NCBI GenBank assembly: GCA_020635995.1
Contig: JACJYS010000002.1
Coordinates: 364,934-428,933, forward strand
Direction of reading: 5' to 3'
Source: Chitinophagales bacterium
Lineage (GTDB): Bacteria; Bacteroidota; Bacteroidia; Chitinophagales; UBA8649
Length of the DNA stretch: 64,000 nt
How positions within the stretch are numbered: the stretch's first letter is position 1; every line of letters begins with the position of its first letter. Made by a program: the position numbers and the translations under genes. Of the stretch, positions 27,068 through 35,069 are shown piece by piece. Under the pieces are notes generated by a model. That model had not been told where the DNA came from and did no database searches. It saw nothing but the letters and a program-made list of their open reading frames with translations.

Positions 27068-29596
27068 TTAATATATTTTCCCCTCTTTCAATAACTCTAT
27101 AGTATTCCTTAATTTTTCATCATTAGGATTTTGTTGTAGAAGTCTTTCAAAAGTTTCAATGGCTTTATCTTTTTTCCCGGATTTTCTATACGTATTACCC
27201 AGCAAAATGTAGCTTGTTTTATCATTAAATCTTTCTATAGCTTTTTCCATAGTGGCGGTAGCTTCATCTACTTTTCCTAAATTAAACAAACACCGCCCTT
27301 TATATTCATAAGCATCTTTTAATTCGGGATTTTCTAATGGTTTTTTATTTATATCGTAGTTATTAATAACGGCATCAAAATCAACAATAGCGTCTGCATA
27401 TTTTTTTCTTTCGTAATGAATTAAACCCAAGTAATAAAAATGTATCCATTCTTCGGGTTTAAGCTCGGTAGCCTTTTTTAAATAAGGATAAGCATTATTG
27501 GGGTCGGCTTGCAAAATATAATATACAGCAAGGTCGGAGTAAGGACCATAAAATTCAGGAAATATTTCAATAGATTTTTTGTAATGTTCAACCGCTAAAG
27601 CATTAACAGAATCTTTGTTTTCAACTAAATTATATTTCACTAAGTTTCTCAATTCTACAGCATATTGTGCATTGATAGCCGCGTTGTTTGGAGCATAAGG
27701 CAATGTTCTTAACGAAAGATCGTAATTGCTTTTCCAAGCTTTATTTCTATTATATACTTTGTAAGAAAAATAAACAAAAAGAGGAGCTAAGCAAACAGCT
27801 AATATAATTTTAATGTTTTTTTGGTCTTTTATAAAAGAGCTAAATAGCTTAAAAACACCAACAACCATTAAAACACAAAAACCCATAGAAGGCAAAAACA
27901 AAAATCTTTCTGCCAAAGTATCGGGCATTAGCCGCACAATGTTTGTATAAATAGAAATAGTTAAAAAATACCAAACCAGCGACCAAAACAATAAGTAATA
28001 TTTCTTTTTGTAAAAGAAGTAAAGCAAATATAATAGTGCAAGATGCACAATAATAGAAAGATAAACTTCCCAGTTTTTCCATGTTGCAAATTTTATTTGC
28101 CATGCACCATGCTGGTGTACTAAGTGAACAGGAAAAATTAATTTTTGAAGATAGATTAACTGTATTTTTAAAATAGTTGCCGATTTTGTAGCTAAATCTG
28201 GTGCAGAAACTAATATATTATGATAGGGTTGGTTTTCAAAAACACGTTTTGTAGGGTCAGTGTTTACTTCATTTGTGCTGTTTTCATTTGTGGTTTTATG
28301 GGCTGTAAATATGTATTCAAAATCATTATTGTAATTTGATTTATGAATATGATACTCAAAAATTGTAAGCGTAGCTAAAAAAACTAAAAACAGCCAATGC
28401 AGTTTATACTTTCTCTTTAACAGTAAAAAAAGAGGGAGAAAAAGCACTACTAACGTAGTTACTTGAGGAAAATTTTTAGTAACAATTATCCACCCCAAGC
28501 TTATAATTATAGGAAGAACTGAAATAGGAAGAAGAATTTTCCAATTTAATTTTTCATCATTTTTATAATACGCAAGTATAACAAATATGCATATTAAAAA
28601 CACAATGGCAATGTATGTTTTTGAAAGAAACATTAAAATACTTCCACCTATTACAAAAGCTAAAAAGAAAATATTTTTAAAATTAAAGTACTCTTTACTT
28701 AAAGAAAATAAGGTGTAAAAAATATAGAAAGGAATTAAAAATTTGTTGCCAATATAATACAAATAAGCACCTACTATAAGGGTAATAATTATTAAAACTT
28801 TAGGTGAAAAATTCTTTTTAGCATACAGCAATAATAATAACAATAATGGAAAATGAAATAAATCAAGCCACCAAGTAGTGTATTTAGTTAGGACTAAAAG
28901 AAATAAAAAACAAGTAATAGTTAAAACTTGATTTATTATAGTGATATTTTTTTCAAAGTATTGACTTATTGTATTAAAACGATTGTTACTTCTCAAAAAT
29001 AAATACAATAAAATAGGTGCAACTGTTAAGGCAGATAATTTAGAAAGTAAAGCAAAAGCAAATAGCAATAATGCTACTATTAGATATTTAGTAGCTTTTT
29101 TATCGGCAAAATATAAACTCCATAAAACAAAAATAGCACTTAACAGTTCATCGCTACTTTTATTATTGGCTACTACCTCAGAATGTACCGGCAATAAAAC
29201 AAAATATAAGCCTATAAATAGCAACAACCAATTATCTAAATTGGGAAAAAAATGCTTTAACACAAATAAAAATGAAAAACAACACAGAGCATATAACAAA
29301 ACTGTTCCTACATGAAAAGGCAAGGGATTATCAGGAAAAAACTGCCACAAGGTAGCAAAATAAGTTTGCGGTACGGGTCTATATGTTGGTCGGTCTTGTA
29401 TATAGTTTTCGGTAGTCCAAATTTCTTTTAATCCATCAAAACCTTTACTGGTTACTGAATTTAATGTTATTACTATTTGGTCGTCCCAAACAAACTCATG
29501 TTTTAAAGTATTGGCATACAATACAAACGCCACTAAAGCTACAATAATATATATCCACTTTAATTTCACTTGTTTAAACGGTTTAATATGTTCCAA
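27068..29596 (-). CDS. GT-C-like membrane protein with TPR tail (TMTC/DUF1736 type)
   Basis: The 842-residue protein has about a dozen hydrophobic helices over residues 12-600 and a tetratricopeptide region over about 640-840, the same plan as TMTC proteins and their bacterial relatives. The first periplasmic loop keeps the acidic pair in EFVWDDQIVITLN, where GT-C glycosyltransferases bind the lipid-linked sugar. In animals TMTC proteins O-mannosylate cadherins; for bacterial relatives the acceptor is generally unknown. The TPR helices (for example AYPYLKKATELKP and AIETFERLLQQNP) should lie in the periplasm if the topology is as in TMTCs. The gene starts inside the last 31 bases of the upstream GT gene, so the two are coupled. 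Confidence 0.82.
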   Translation of the reverse strand: MEHIKPFKQVKLKWIYIIVALVAFVLYANTLKHEFVWDDQIVITLNSVTSKGFDGLKEIWTTENYIQDRPTYRPVPQTYFATLWQFFPDNPLPFHVGTVLLYALCCFSFLFVLKHFFPNLDNWLLLFIGLYFVLLPVHSEVVANNKSSDELLSAIFVLWSLYFADKKATKYLIVALLLFAFALLSKLSALTVAPILLYLFLRSNNRFNTISQYFEKNITIINQVLTITCFLFLLVLTKYTTWWLDLFHFPLLLLLLLYAKKNFSPKVLIIITLIVGAYLYYIGNKFLIPFYIFYTLFSLSKEYFNFKNIFFLAFVIGGSILMFLSKTYIAIVFLICIFVILAYYKNDEKLNWKILLPISVLPIIISLGWIIVTKNFPQVTTLVVLFLPLFLLLKRKYKLHWLFLVFLATLTIFEYHIHKSNYNNDFEYIFTAHKTTNENSTNEVNTDPTKRVFENQPYHNILVSAPDLATKSATILKIQLIYLQKLIFPVHLVHQHGAWQIKFATWKNWEVYLSIIVHLALLYLLYFFYKKKYYLLFWSLVWYFLTISIYTNIVRLMPDTLAERFLFLPSMGFCVLMVVGVFKLFSSFIKDQKNIKIILAVCLAPLFVYFSYKVYNRNKAWKSNYDLSLRTLPYAPNNAAINAQYAVELRNLVKYNLVENKDSVNALAVEHYKKSIEIFPEFYGPYSDLAVYYILQADPNNAYPYLKKATELKPEEWIHFYYLGLIHYERKKYADAIVDFDAVINNYDINKKPLENPELKDAYEYKGRCLFNLGKVDEATATMEKAIERFNDKTSYILLGNTYRKSGKKDKAIETFERLLQQNPNDEKLRNTIELLKEGKIY

Positions 29597-30456
29597 ATTT
29601 TTAGTTTAATGCTGTCAAGGAGTGTCAAGTTAGCATTTTTATATAAGTTGCCTAAATCTGATTTATATTTTTTTAATGCTGTTATATAATTTTTAAAAAT
29701 TGGACTTTCTTTATCAATCATTTGAAGCGAATAATCATTAAAATGATAAAAAATTAAAGAGAAAGTATTCGCTATTAAAATTTTGCCATTAACTATATCT
29801 ATCTTATTAATTTCGCTATTCCAGCCTGCCACATTGCAGCCTTTATGCCTAACTATATGTGTGTTTTCTTCAATTATGGGAAATAAATCTAAATATTTTT
29901 GGTCGTCAAACAAACCTCTAAAATAATTTTTTTCACAACGATACAAACAAGCTTTTGCCCACCATTCCAACACCTTTTCAGCATTTTGATTAACGCCCAC
30001 AAACCCCGCATTATAAAGTCCTACTCTAAAATTTGCTTCTAACCAATTTTGCTCTTTTTCGGGGTTGTACTTATAATGATGTGGCGTTAATAATACCGTA
30101 TGCGTTTTTAACAACTTAAATAAAAATTTAAAATCATTAAAAAAGAAAATGTCGTTATCTACATAAATTACTTGCTGTTTTTGTTTTAATAAATGCAATA
30201 AAAATATAGATTTTAAACTCCAACGAAGTTTGTCCTTATGGTTTTTATATTTTTTAATCAGTTTCAAGCCTGTTTCATTGTCAATATCTCGCAAAAAACT
30301 AAAAGAAACATTTTTGGGTGCATTTGTTTTATCTACAGTATCAGCATCTACTATTAAAACAGAAAGATGTGCATCATAAGCCTGCAAACTATCTGCTAAG
30401 GCATAGCATTTATACAAGTGGGAGTGCGTTGTTATGGTACAAAACTGAAAAAGCAA
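29566..30456 (-). CDS. GT-A-like glycosyltransferase
   Basis: A 296-residue soluble protein with the look of GT8/nucleotide-diphospho-sugar transferases: an N-terminal Rossmann-like half, the metal-binding DxD in VIYVDNDIFFFND near 96-108, and later HKGCNVAGWN and YHFNDY motifs. It should transfer a sugar from a nucleotide donor, but donor and acceptor are unknown. The start is a TTG at 30456, since a stop lies four codons upstream and no ATG exists before FCTITTHSHL, which looks like the native N-terminus. A full promoter box lies at 30488-30496. It overlaps the GT-C gene by 31 bases. Confidence 0.75.
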   Translation of the reverse strand: MLFQFCTITTHSHLYKCYALADSLQAYDAHLSVLIVDADTVDKTNAPKNVSFSFLRDIDNETGLKLIKKYKNHKDKLRWSLKSIFLLHLLKQKQQVIYVDNDIFFFNDFKFLFKLLKTHTVLLTPHHYKYNPEKEQNWLEANFRVGLYNAGFVGVNQNAEKVLEWWAKACLYRCEKNYFRGLFDDQKYLDLFPIIEENTHIVRHKGCNVAGWNSEINKIDIVNGKILIANTFSLIFYHFNDYSLQMIDKESPIFKNYITALKKYKSDLGNLYKNANLTLLDSIKLKIWNILNRLNK

Positions 30457-30487
30457 TATTGCAATATTTTAAATAACTGTAAATATA

Positions 30488-30496
30488 GCAAAGCTA
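30488..30496 (-). promoter_or_regulatory. -7 promoter box TAGCTTTGC of the GT-A/GT-C pair
   Basis: The minus strand reads TAGCTTTGC, a full match, 32 bases before the TTG start. It is divergent from the carbamoyltransferase box at 30543. Confidence 0.55.
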
Positions 30497-30542
30497 AGTA
30501 TTAAAAAAGAAGCACAATATTACTTTTAATTTTTAAATAAAT

Positions 30543-30551
30543 TATCTTTGG
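30543..30551 (+). promoter_or_regulatory. -7 promoter box TATCTTTGG of the carbamoyltransferase gene
   Basis: TATCTTTGG ends 8 bases before the ATG at 30560, leaving room for almost no leader. Confidence 0.55.
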
Positions 30552-30559
30552 CTACGTAA

Positions 30560-32356
30560 ATGGTTGTTTTAGGAATTTCAGCTTATTATCATGATAGTGC
30601 GGCAGTTATTTTAGAGAATGGAATAATAAAAGCTGCTGTTCAAGAAGAACGCTTTACCCGATTAAAGCACGATAAAGCATTTCCTAAAAATGCAATTATT
30701 GCTTGCTTAAATATTACACATTTACATATTAACCAAATTGACGCTATTGTTTTTTACGATAAACCTTTCCTGAAATTTGAACGCTTATTACAAACCTATA
30801 TGGAAGAAGCTCCAAAAGGATGGTGGCAGTTTGTAAGAGCCATTCCAGCTTGGCTTAAAGAAAAACTTTTTATAAAAGACCAACTAAAAAAGGAACTCAA
30901 AGAAATAGGAGATATAAATTGGGAAAAAACAAAATTGCATTTTTCTAAACATCATTTATCTCATGCGGCAAGTGCTTTTTTCCCTTCTCCGTTTCAAAAA
31001 GCAGCTATTTTAACAGTAGATGGCGTTGGGGAATGGGCTACAGCTTCTATTGCCTTAGGCAAAGACAATAATATTACAACCTTAAAAGAAATTCATTTTC
31101 CCCATTCTTTAGGTTTATTATATTCTGCTTTTACCTACTTTTTAGGATTTAAAGTTAATAGTGGAGAGTACAAAGTAATGGGTTTAGCTCCCTACGGCAA
31201 TAGAGAAAGTGATTTAGTAAAACAATACACCCACAAAATAAAAACACATCTTATAGAAATATATGATGATGGTTCTTTTAAGCTTAATCAAGAGTATTTT
31301 GCTTATGCCACATCTTTTAAAATGATAAACGAAAGCAAGTTTGAGCAACTTTTTGGATTAAAAACCAGAAAAGAAGAAAGCACGCTTACAAAAGAACACT
31401 ATTCTTTAGCGGCAGCACTTCAAATAGTTACAGAGGAAGTAATTATAAAAATGGCTAAAGAAGCTAAAAATATTACTAAAGCAGAAAATTTATGCTTGTC
31501 GGGAGGTGTGGCTTTAAACTGTGTAGCTAATGGCGTTTTAGAGGAATTAAATTTTTATGAAAACATATTTATTCAGCCGGCAGCAGGAGATGCAGGAGGT
31601 GCATTAGGTGCCGCTTTAGCTTATTATTATATGGCTGCTAAAAATGAAAGAAAAATTATTTTTCCCGATGCTATGAGTTATGCTTATTTAGGTGCTTCTT
31701 TTTCAAATACTGAAATAGAAAGAGCTTTGGCTAATAATAATTTAATGTGGAATTTGTTTGACGATGAGGGTTTAATAGAATTTACAAAAAATAGTTTGCT
31801 ACAAAATAAAGTAGTGGGTTGGTTTCAGGGAAAAATGGAATACGGACCAAGAGCTTTGGGAAACAGAAGTATTTTAGGTAATCCTTTGCATGCTGAAACA
31901 CAATCTAAGTTAAATTTAAAAGTAAAAAAACGAGAGAGTTTCAGACCTTTTGCACCCATAATGTTAAAAGAAGAATTTCAAAAGTATTTTGGTAAAAATT
32001 ACGATTCGCCATACATGCTTATGGTGCATAAAATATTAAAAGAATACCGAAAAGATTTTGAAATAAACTCAGATAATTTAACCGATTTAATTAATAAAGA
32101 GCGGTCAGAAATTCCTGCAATAACGCATGTAGATTACTCTGCCAGAATACAAACAGTAACAGCAGAATCTAACAAAAAGATATTTGATTTACTAACGGCT
32201 TTTAAAAAAGAAACAGGCATAGGTGTTTTAGTAAATACCAGTTTTAATGTGCGTAGCGAACCCGTTGTTTGCACACCACAAGATGCCATAAATTGTTTTT
32301 TAAATACAGATATTGATATTTTGGTTTTAGGAAATTATGTAGTAGAAAAAGCTTAG
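30560..32356 (+). CDS. NodU/CmcH-family carbamoyltransferase
   Basis: The 598-residue protein is a full-length carbamoyltransferase of the NodU/CmcH/TobZ family, which makes carbamoyl-adenylate from carbamoyl phosphate and ATP and passes the carbamoyl group to a hydroxyl of a sugar or antibiotic. The N-terminal Kae1-like domain has HHLSHAASAFFPSPF near 135-150, the LSGGVALNCVANG loop near 314-326 and GDAGGALGAA. The C-terminal YrdC-like domain carries GPRALGNRSILG near 433-444. The acceptor is not known. Because it faces two glycosyltransferase genes across a promoter region, carbamoylation of a surface glycan is a reasonable inference. Confidence 0.93.
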   Translation: MVVLGISAYYHDSAAVILENGIIKAAVQEERFTRLKHDKAFPKNAIIACLNITHLHINQIDAIVFYDKPFLKFERLLQTYMEEAPKGWWQFVRAIPAWLKEKLFIKDQLKKELKEIGDINWEKTKLHFSKHHLSHAASAFFPSPFQKAAILTVDGVGEWATASIALGKDNNITTLKEIHFPHSLGLLYSAFTYFLGFKVNSGEYKVMGLAPYGNRESDLVKQYTHKIKTHLIEIYDDGSFKLNQEYFAYATSFKMINESKFEQLFGLKTRKEESTLTKEHYSLAAALQIVTEEVIIKMAKEAKNITKAENLCLSGGVALNCVANGVLEELNFYENIFIQPAAGDAGGALGAALAYYYMAAKNERKIIFPDAMSYAYLGASFSNTEIERALANNNLMWNLFDDEGLIEFTKNSLLQNKVVGWFQGKMEYGPRALGNRSILGNPLHAETQSKLNLKVKKRESFRPFAPIMLKEEFQKYFGKNYDSPYMLMVHKILKEYRKDFEINSDNLTDLINKERSEIPAITHVDYSARIQTVTAESNKKIFDLLTAFKKETGIGVLVNTSFNVRSEPVVCTPQDAINCFLNTDIDILVLGNYVVEKA

Positions 32357-32364
32357 CTTATATT

Positions 32365-33027
32365 TTACTGAACTCTTACAAACTTAAAATATCCCATGTT
32401 TGCCACCGTGTCTTGACCTTCAGATAGTGGACCTGTACTAATAAAATTTATAGATGCTACGGGTGTAGTGGCAGTATCTGTAGCGGCAAAGGTATTTCCA
32501 CTATCTGTACCAGCATCATAAGCGGCTACGTTGCTTATTACCTCATCATACCACATACCGTCAGCAGCATCGTACAGAGCCGTTTGGGTAGCCACAAACC
32601 AATCGGGGCTGGGAGCCACCATGCTCACAGCTGTTATGGTATGGTATCCTTCTCTTACACCTATTTGCACTTTATTGCTATTACCGGGGCTATTAAAAGT
32701 ATTTCCTACCGCTTTATCTACTGCTATTGAGCCGTTAAGCCACTGAGTTATTTCATTTTCTAACTTGTTAGTAGCTCCTGTTTCTGCCATTTCTTTTATA
32801 CCCTCACTTGCATTTAACCCTACTGTAAATAATTGAGCTCCTGTTAAATGAGAAACAGCTACAAATGGAGAAAAATGTGCATTTGCAGGAAAATCTGTAG
32901 GGTGAGTATTGGCACTCCACGTACTAATAAACTCCACTTCATACACTACAGAAAATAAATCTGTTTTTTCTTTTTTACATGAAGTAAGCAAGACAATAAA
33001 CAGTATAAAAAAAATGTTTTTTTTCAT
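32365..33027 (-). CDS. Spondin-N-domain lipoprotein
   Basis: I place the start at 33027, which gives 220 residues beginning MKKNIFFILFIVLLTSC: a proper lipoprotein signal with Cys17 lipidated. The longer reading from 33063 would put 12 residues ahead of the signal and overlap the upstream gene. The mature part resembles the spondin N-terminal domain found in many marine Bacteroidota proteins: YEVEFISTWSANTHPTDFP, HFSPFVAVSH, MAETG and a C-terminal STGPLSEG. In animals this fold binds calcium and lipid; the bacterial role is unknown. It follows the PrsW-like gene by 16 bases. It converges with the carbamoyltransferase gene. Confidence 0.82.
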   Translation of the reverse strand: MKKNIFFILFIVLLTSCKKEKTDLFSVVYEVEFISTWSANTHPTDFPANAHFSPFVAVSHLTGAQLFTVGLNASEGIKEMAETGATNKLENEITQWLNGSIAVDKAVGNTFNSPGNSNKVQIGVREGYHTITAVSMVAPSPDWFVATQTALYDAADGMWYDEVISNVAAYDAGTDSGNTFAATDTATTPVASINFISTGPLSEGQDTVANMGYFKFVRVQ

Positions 33028-33043
33028 AAAGTTAAAACGTGCT

Positions 33044-33748
33044 TTATACAATATTGTTGTCATTGTCTGTTTTGTTATTTGGATGAAATGGAGAAACCAA
33101 TTGATGTTTTATTATAGCTTTTCTGCTTAATCTGATACTAATAATTAAACCTAAAAAGGAGAAAAACATAAAAGCGGGATAGTTTTCTTGAAACAAGAAA
33201 AAATCATAAATACCATGTAATACGGTGGCAATAATTAAGCCTCTTAGTTTGTATTGCCATGCTTTATCTTTATGCATCCATGCCAAGCCAAAATAGTAGC
33301 CCATCATTACACCAAAACTGGCATGTGCCGGTACAGCCGTAAACATACGTAAAAGAGCCACATGAAAACCGCCCTGATAAACATAAATTATATTTTCTAA
33401 GGCAGCAAAACCTAAACTTACCATTACGCCATATACTATACCGTCAAAAGGTTCATTAAACTCTTTTTGCCTATAGGCATAAAATTTTAGCACAACCCAC
33501 TTTACAAATTCTTCCGTTAGTGCTACTATCAAAAACGCATGAATAATAGTTGTAGGAATATGCATTCGGTTTTCGGGGAAATAGCTTCCTAAAGAAAACT
33601 CAATAATGGCGGCAGGAAAGGTGCTTAAAGCTCCCAATATAAAACTGATAAACAAGTGTTTAAGTGGCTCTCTATCATATTTGTCTTTTAAGTAAATATA
33701 ACTTGCTATAAAAACAACAGGAGCAAGAGCTAATCCAAGTAAAACCAT
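33044..33748 (-). CDS. PrsW-family intramembrane metalloprotease
   Basis: A 234-residue protein with about seven membrane helices. The glutamate pair of the PrsW/CPBP-like site is in ALTEEFVKW (near 76-84), followed by GFAALENIIYVYQGG, HASFGVMMGYYFG and HGIYDFFLF, which give the later conserved Glu and His residues. PrsW of Bacillus cleaves an anti-sigma factor at the membrane; the substrate here is unknown and no sigma/anti-sigma pair lies nearby. Only the spondin lipoprotein gene follows it. Confidence 0.88.
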   Translation of the reverse strand: MVLLGLALAPVVFIASYIYLKDKYDREPLKHLFISFILGALSTFPAAIIEFSLGSYFPENRMHIPTTIIHAFLIVALTEEFVKWVVLKFYAYRQKEFNEPFDGIVYGVMVSLGFAALENIIYVYQGGFHVALLRMFTAVPAHASFGVMMGYYFGLAWMHKDKAWQYKLRGLIIATVLHGIYDFFLFQENYPAFMFFSFLGLIISIRLSRKAIIKHQLVSPFHPNNKTDNDNNIV

Positions 33749-33813
33749 TAAAAAAATTTAAGCTAAGATAATAAGAGTTTTTTTATTCTGCTGAATATTA
33801 ATATTTTAATCTT

Positions 33814-33941
33814 ATACCAATTGTCAACACAAAATAGTCTAATCTATTTGGTGTTTTACAATGGTAAATGCCGATAGAGCAATATATTTAGTACAATAAG
33901 GTACAACCTAAATTGGACTATTATATATTCCTAATCGGTAT
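33814..33941 (+). repeat. 128-bp MITE-like element, copy 1
   Basis: It begins ATACCAATTG and ends CTAATCGGTAT, so the ends are imperfect inverted repeats (TACCAATT against TACCGATT). It differs from the copy at 58645 at about 8 of 128 positions by eye, five of them clustered at bases 88-96. It contains two successive imperfect hairpins, the first centred on AAATAG/CTATTT. TTA flanks the TACC...GGTA core on both sides, a possible 3-bp target duplication. It has no coding capacity. Confidence 0.8.
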
Positions 33942-34060
33942 TAGAAACTATTTCTGACATAAATTCCTTTCTATTGTGTTGTAATAACTTTTTCAAATCT
34001 GAAAATTTATTGAAATTATACTGAATTTTATGAATACAAAAAAATGATATACTTCCTATC
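33931..34060 (-). pseudogene. Possible decayed 3' end of an unknown gene
   Basis: The minus strand is open and ends with LLQHNRKEFMSEIVSNTD, the last residues read inside the repeat element. The segment NRKEFMSEI resembles NREEFISEI in the frame just past the stop of the gene at 35070. The underlying DNA is alike over about 27 bases, with changes largely at third positions, as expected for coding sequence. The left limit is certain from the stop; the right limit is a guess. It could be chance. Confidence 0.3.
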
Positions 34061-34154
34061 GTCAGATGACGAACTAACAGTTGTACGTCTTTGCGAAAAA
34101 ATTATGACGGAGGAGTAATTTTTGTGGCAATCTCAATCAAGTAAAAAGATTACT

Positions 34155-34190
34155 CTCACTATTCAAGGTGTTATCACCTTGAAGGGTGAG
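34155..34190. repeat. Strong hairpin
   Basis: CTCAC and GTGAG form an outer stem, and TTCAAGGTG and CACCTTGAA an inner 9-bp stem around a TTAT loop. It sits directly before the aspS tail. It lacks a following T-run, so an intergenic repeat is as likely as a terminator. Confidence 0.6.
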
Positions 34191-34201
34191 GTTGTAGCGA
34201 G

Positions 34202-34324
34202 ATGCTGCGAATAGAAATTGCTTTTCCTAAAAACAATGCAGGCAGAGATATAATGATGGATGCCCCAAATGTAGTTGATGAAGCTCAGCTTGATGAGTTG
34301 GGGTTGAAATTGAAAACTAAATAG
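34202..34324 (+). pseudogene. aspS: C-terminal fragment of aspartyl-tRNA synthetase
   Basis: A 40-codon frame ending in TAG encodes a peptide with IAFPKNNAGRDIMMDAP and then EAQLDELGLKL. From memory this matches the extreme C-terminus of bacterial AspRS: Thermus has FPKNKEGKDPL and EEQLRELGL, and E. coli has IAFPKTT and ALAELSI. The homology seems to begin only about two residues before IAFPK; upstream lies the hairpin, and a stop codon lies five codons upstream in frame. It is far too short to be an enzyme and no catalytic core is present, so it is a stranded remnant or duplicate. A real small peptide gene is the unlikely alternative. Confidence 0.65.
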
Positions 34325-34398
34325 ATAGTTTATAGTGCAACTGCCTTATATAGGTAAAAGTAAAAAGTTGTTACTTTTGAAATGTAAAAAGTACAACT

Positions 34399-34914
34399 AT
34401 GAAAATTATTAAACTTACTTTCCTTTCAGTAGCACTAATGCTGGTTATTTCTTCTTGCTCAAAAGATAAAGATGATAACAATGATAATGATGGACAATTT
34501 GCAAAATATCAAGAATATGATTGTCCTGCTAATCCTCAGTTTTGTGAAGTAAATTCTACAATAATAGATGCTGATGATTTTTATGCAGAAATAACAACAG
34601 TTAATGGAGTAGAAGTGCTTCATATTTTTGTAGATGAAGTAGATATAAAAGTAGATTATAATGGTGTAGAAACTTATAATGCCTCAAATTCTAATTTAGA
34701 TGTTAGATATTGCTATAATGATGGGGCTTTAAACCCTTGCTACAGAATACATTCAAATAAACCATATACTGGTGGTAATTTAGAATTGCTAAACAATGAA
34801 AATGGATATATGGAAGGCAATTTTAGATATATTATTGCTTATATTGATCCTTTATCAAATTCTACATCTTATATAGGTAGAGATTATGGTTCTTTTAAAA
34901 TAAAATTGAGGTAA
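34399..34914 (+). CDS. Hypothetical lipoprotein
   Basis: A 171-residue protein with a clear lipoprotein signal (lipobox VISSC, Cys20) followed by a linker rich in Asp, Asn and Lys, typical of Bacteroidota surface lipoproteins. The mature domain of about 135 residues contains cysteine pairs (near 38/48 and 109/117) and many Tyr and Asn; I do not recognise it. It stands alone after the remnant island, with the ATG soon after a TACTTTTG-like stretch. Short lipoproteins of this kind also occur at 4094 and 57315, but they are not obviously related. Confidence 0.7.
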   Translation: MKIIKLTFLSVALMLVISSCSKDKDDNNDNDGQFAKYQEYDCPANPQFCEVNSTIIDADDFYAEITTVNGVEVLHIFVDEVDIKVDYNGVETYNASNSNLDVRYCYNDGALNPCYRIHSNKPYTGGNLELLNNENGYMEGNFRYIIAYIDPLSNSTSYIGRDYGSFKIKLR

Positions 34915-35069
34915 GTATTTAATACTTACTATTTCAAATATTCTTTCTCAAGAATAACCAATTCTGATTCTGTATGTTTTATTAATGTATTAATCTTAGC
35001 TATGTATTTCAGAAATAAATTCTTCTCTATTATCTCGCAAATTATAAAATATTTCTTGCCTATTCCCCA
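34915..35069 (-). other. Likely lost C-terminal end of the gene at 35070
   Basis: In the frame one base off from the gene at 35070-35531, the minus strand stays open for another 25 or so codons, reading NFVVGNRQEIFYNL then RDNREEFISEIHS, and stops at 34998-34996. The join would fall in an A-run just before the annotated stop. See the finding on the frameshift. Confidence 0.45.

Larger units (their letters stand above)
33749..34398. other. 650-bp intergenic island with repeats and gene remnants
   Basis: This is the longest stretch without an intact gene. From left to right it holds a 128-bp inverted-end element (33814-33941), a minus-strand open fragment that ends in it (about 33931-34060), several inverted repeats (34070-34140), a strong hairpin (34155-34190) and a 41-codon tail of aspartyl-tRNA synthetase (34202-34324). 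No transposase or integrase is present. Confidence 0.75.

Noticed and set aside
28983..29315. 110-residue open frame opposite the GT-C gene
   Set aside because: It is a lysine/asparagine-rich shadow of transmembrane codons in an AT-rich gene.
30560..32356. Nodulation gene nodU
   Set aside because: The family is wide and includes antibiotic and glycan carbamoyltransferases; no other nod gene is nearby.
33028..33063. Longer spondin-lipoprotein start
   Set aside because: It would place 12 residues before the signal peptide and overlap the upstream gene; 33027 gives a proper lipobox.
34202..34324. Integrated mobile element with aspS tail as attachment site
   Set aside because: No integrase was found, and the genes on the upstream side include core genes such as secA and purD; kept only as one possible origin of the tail.
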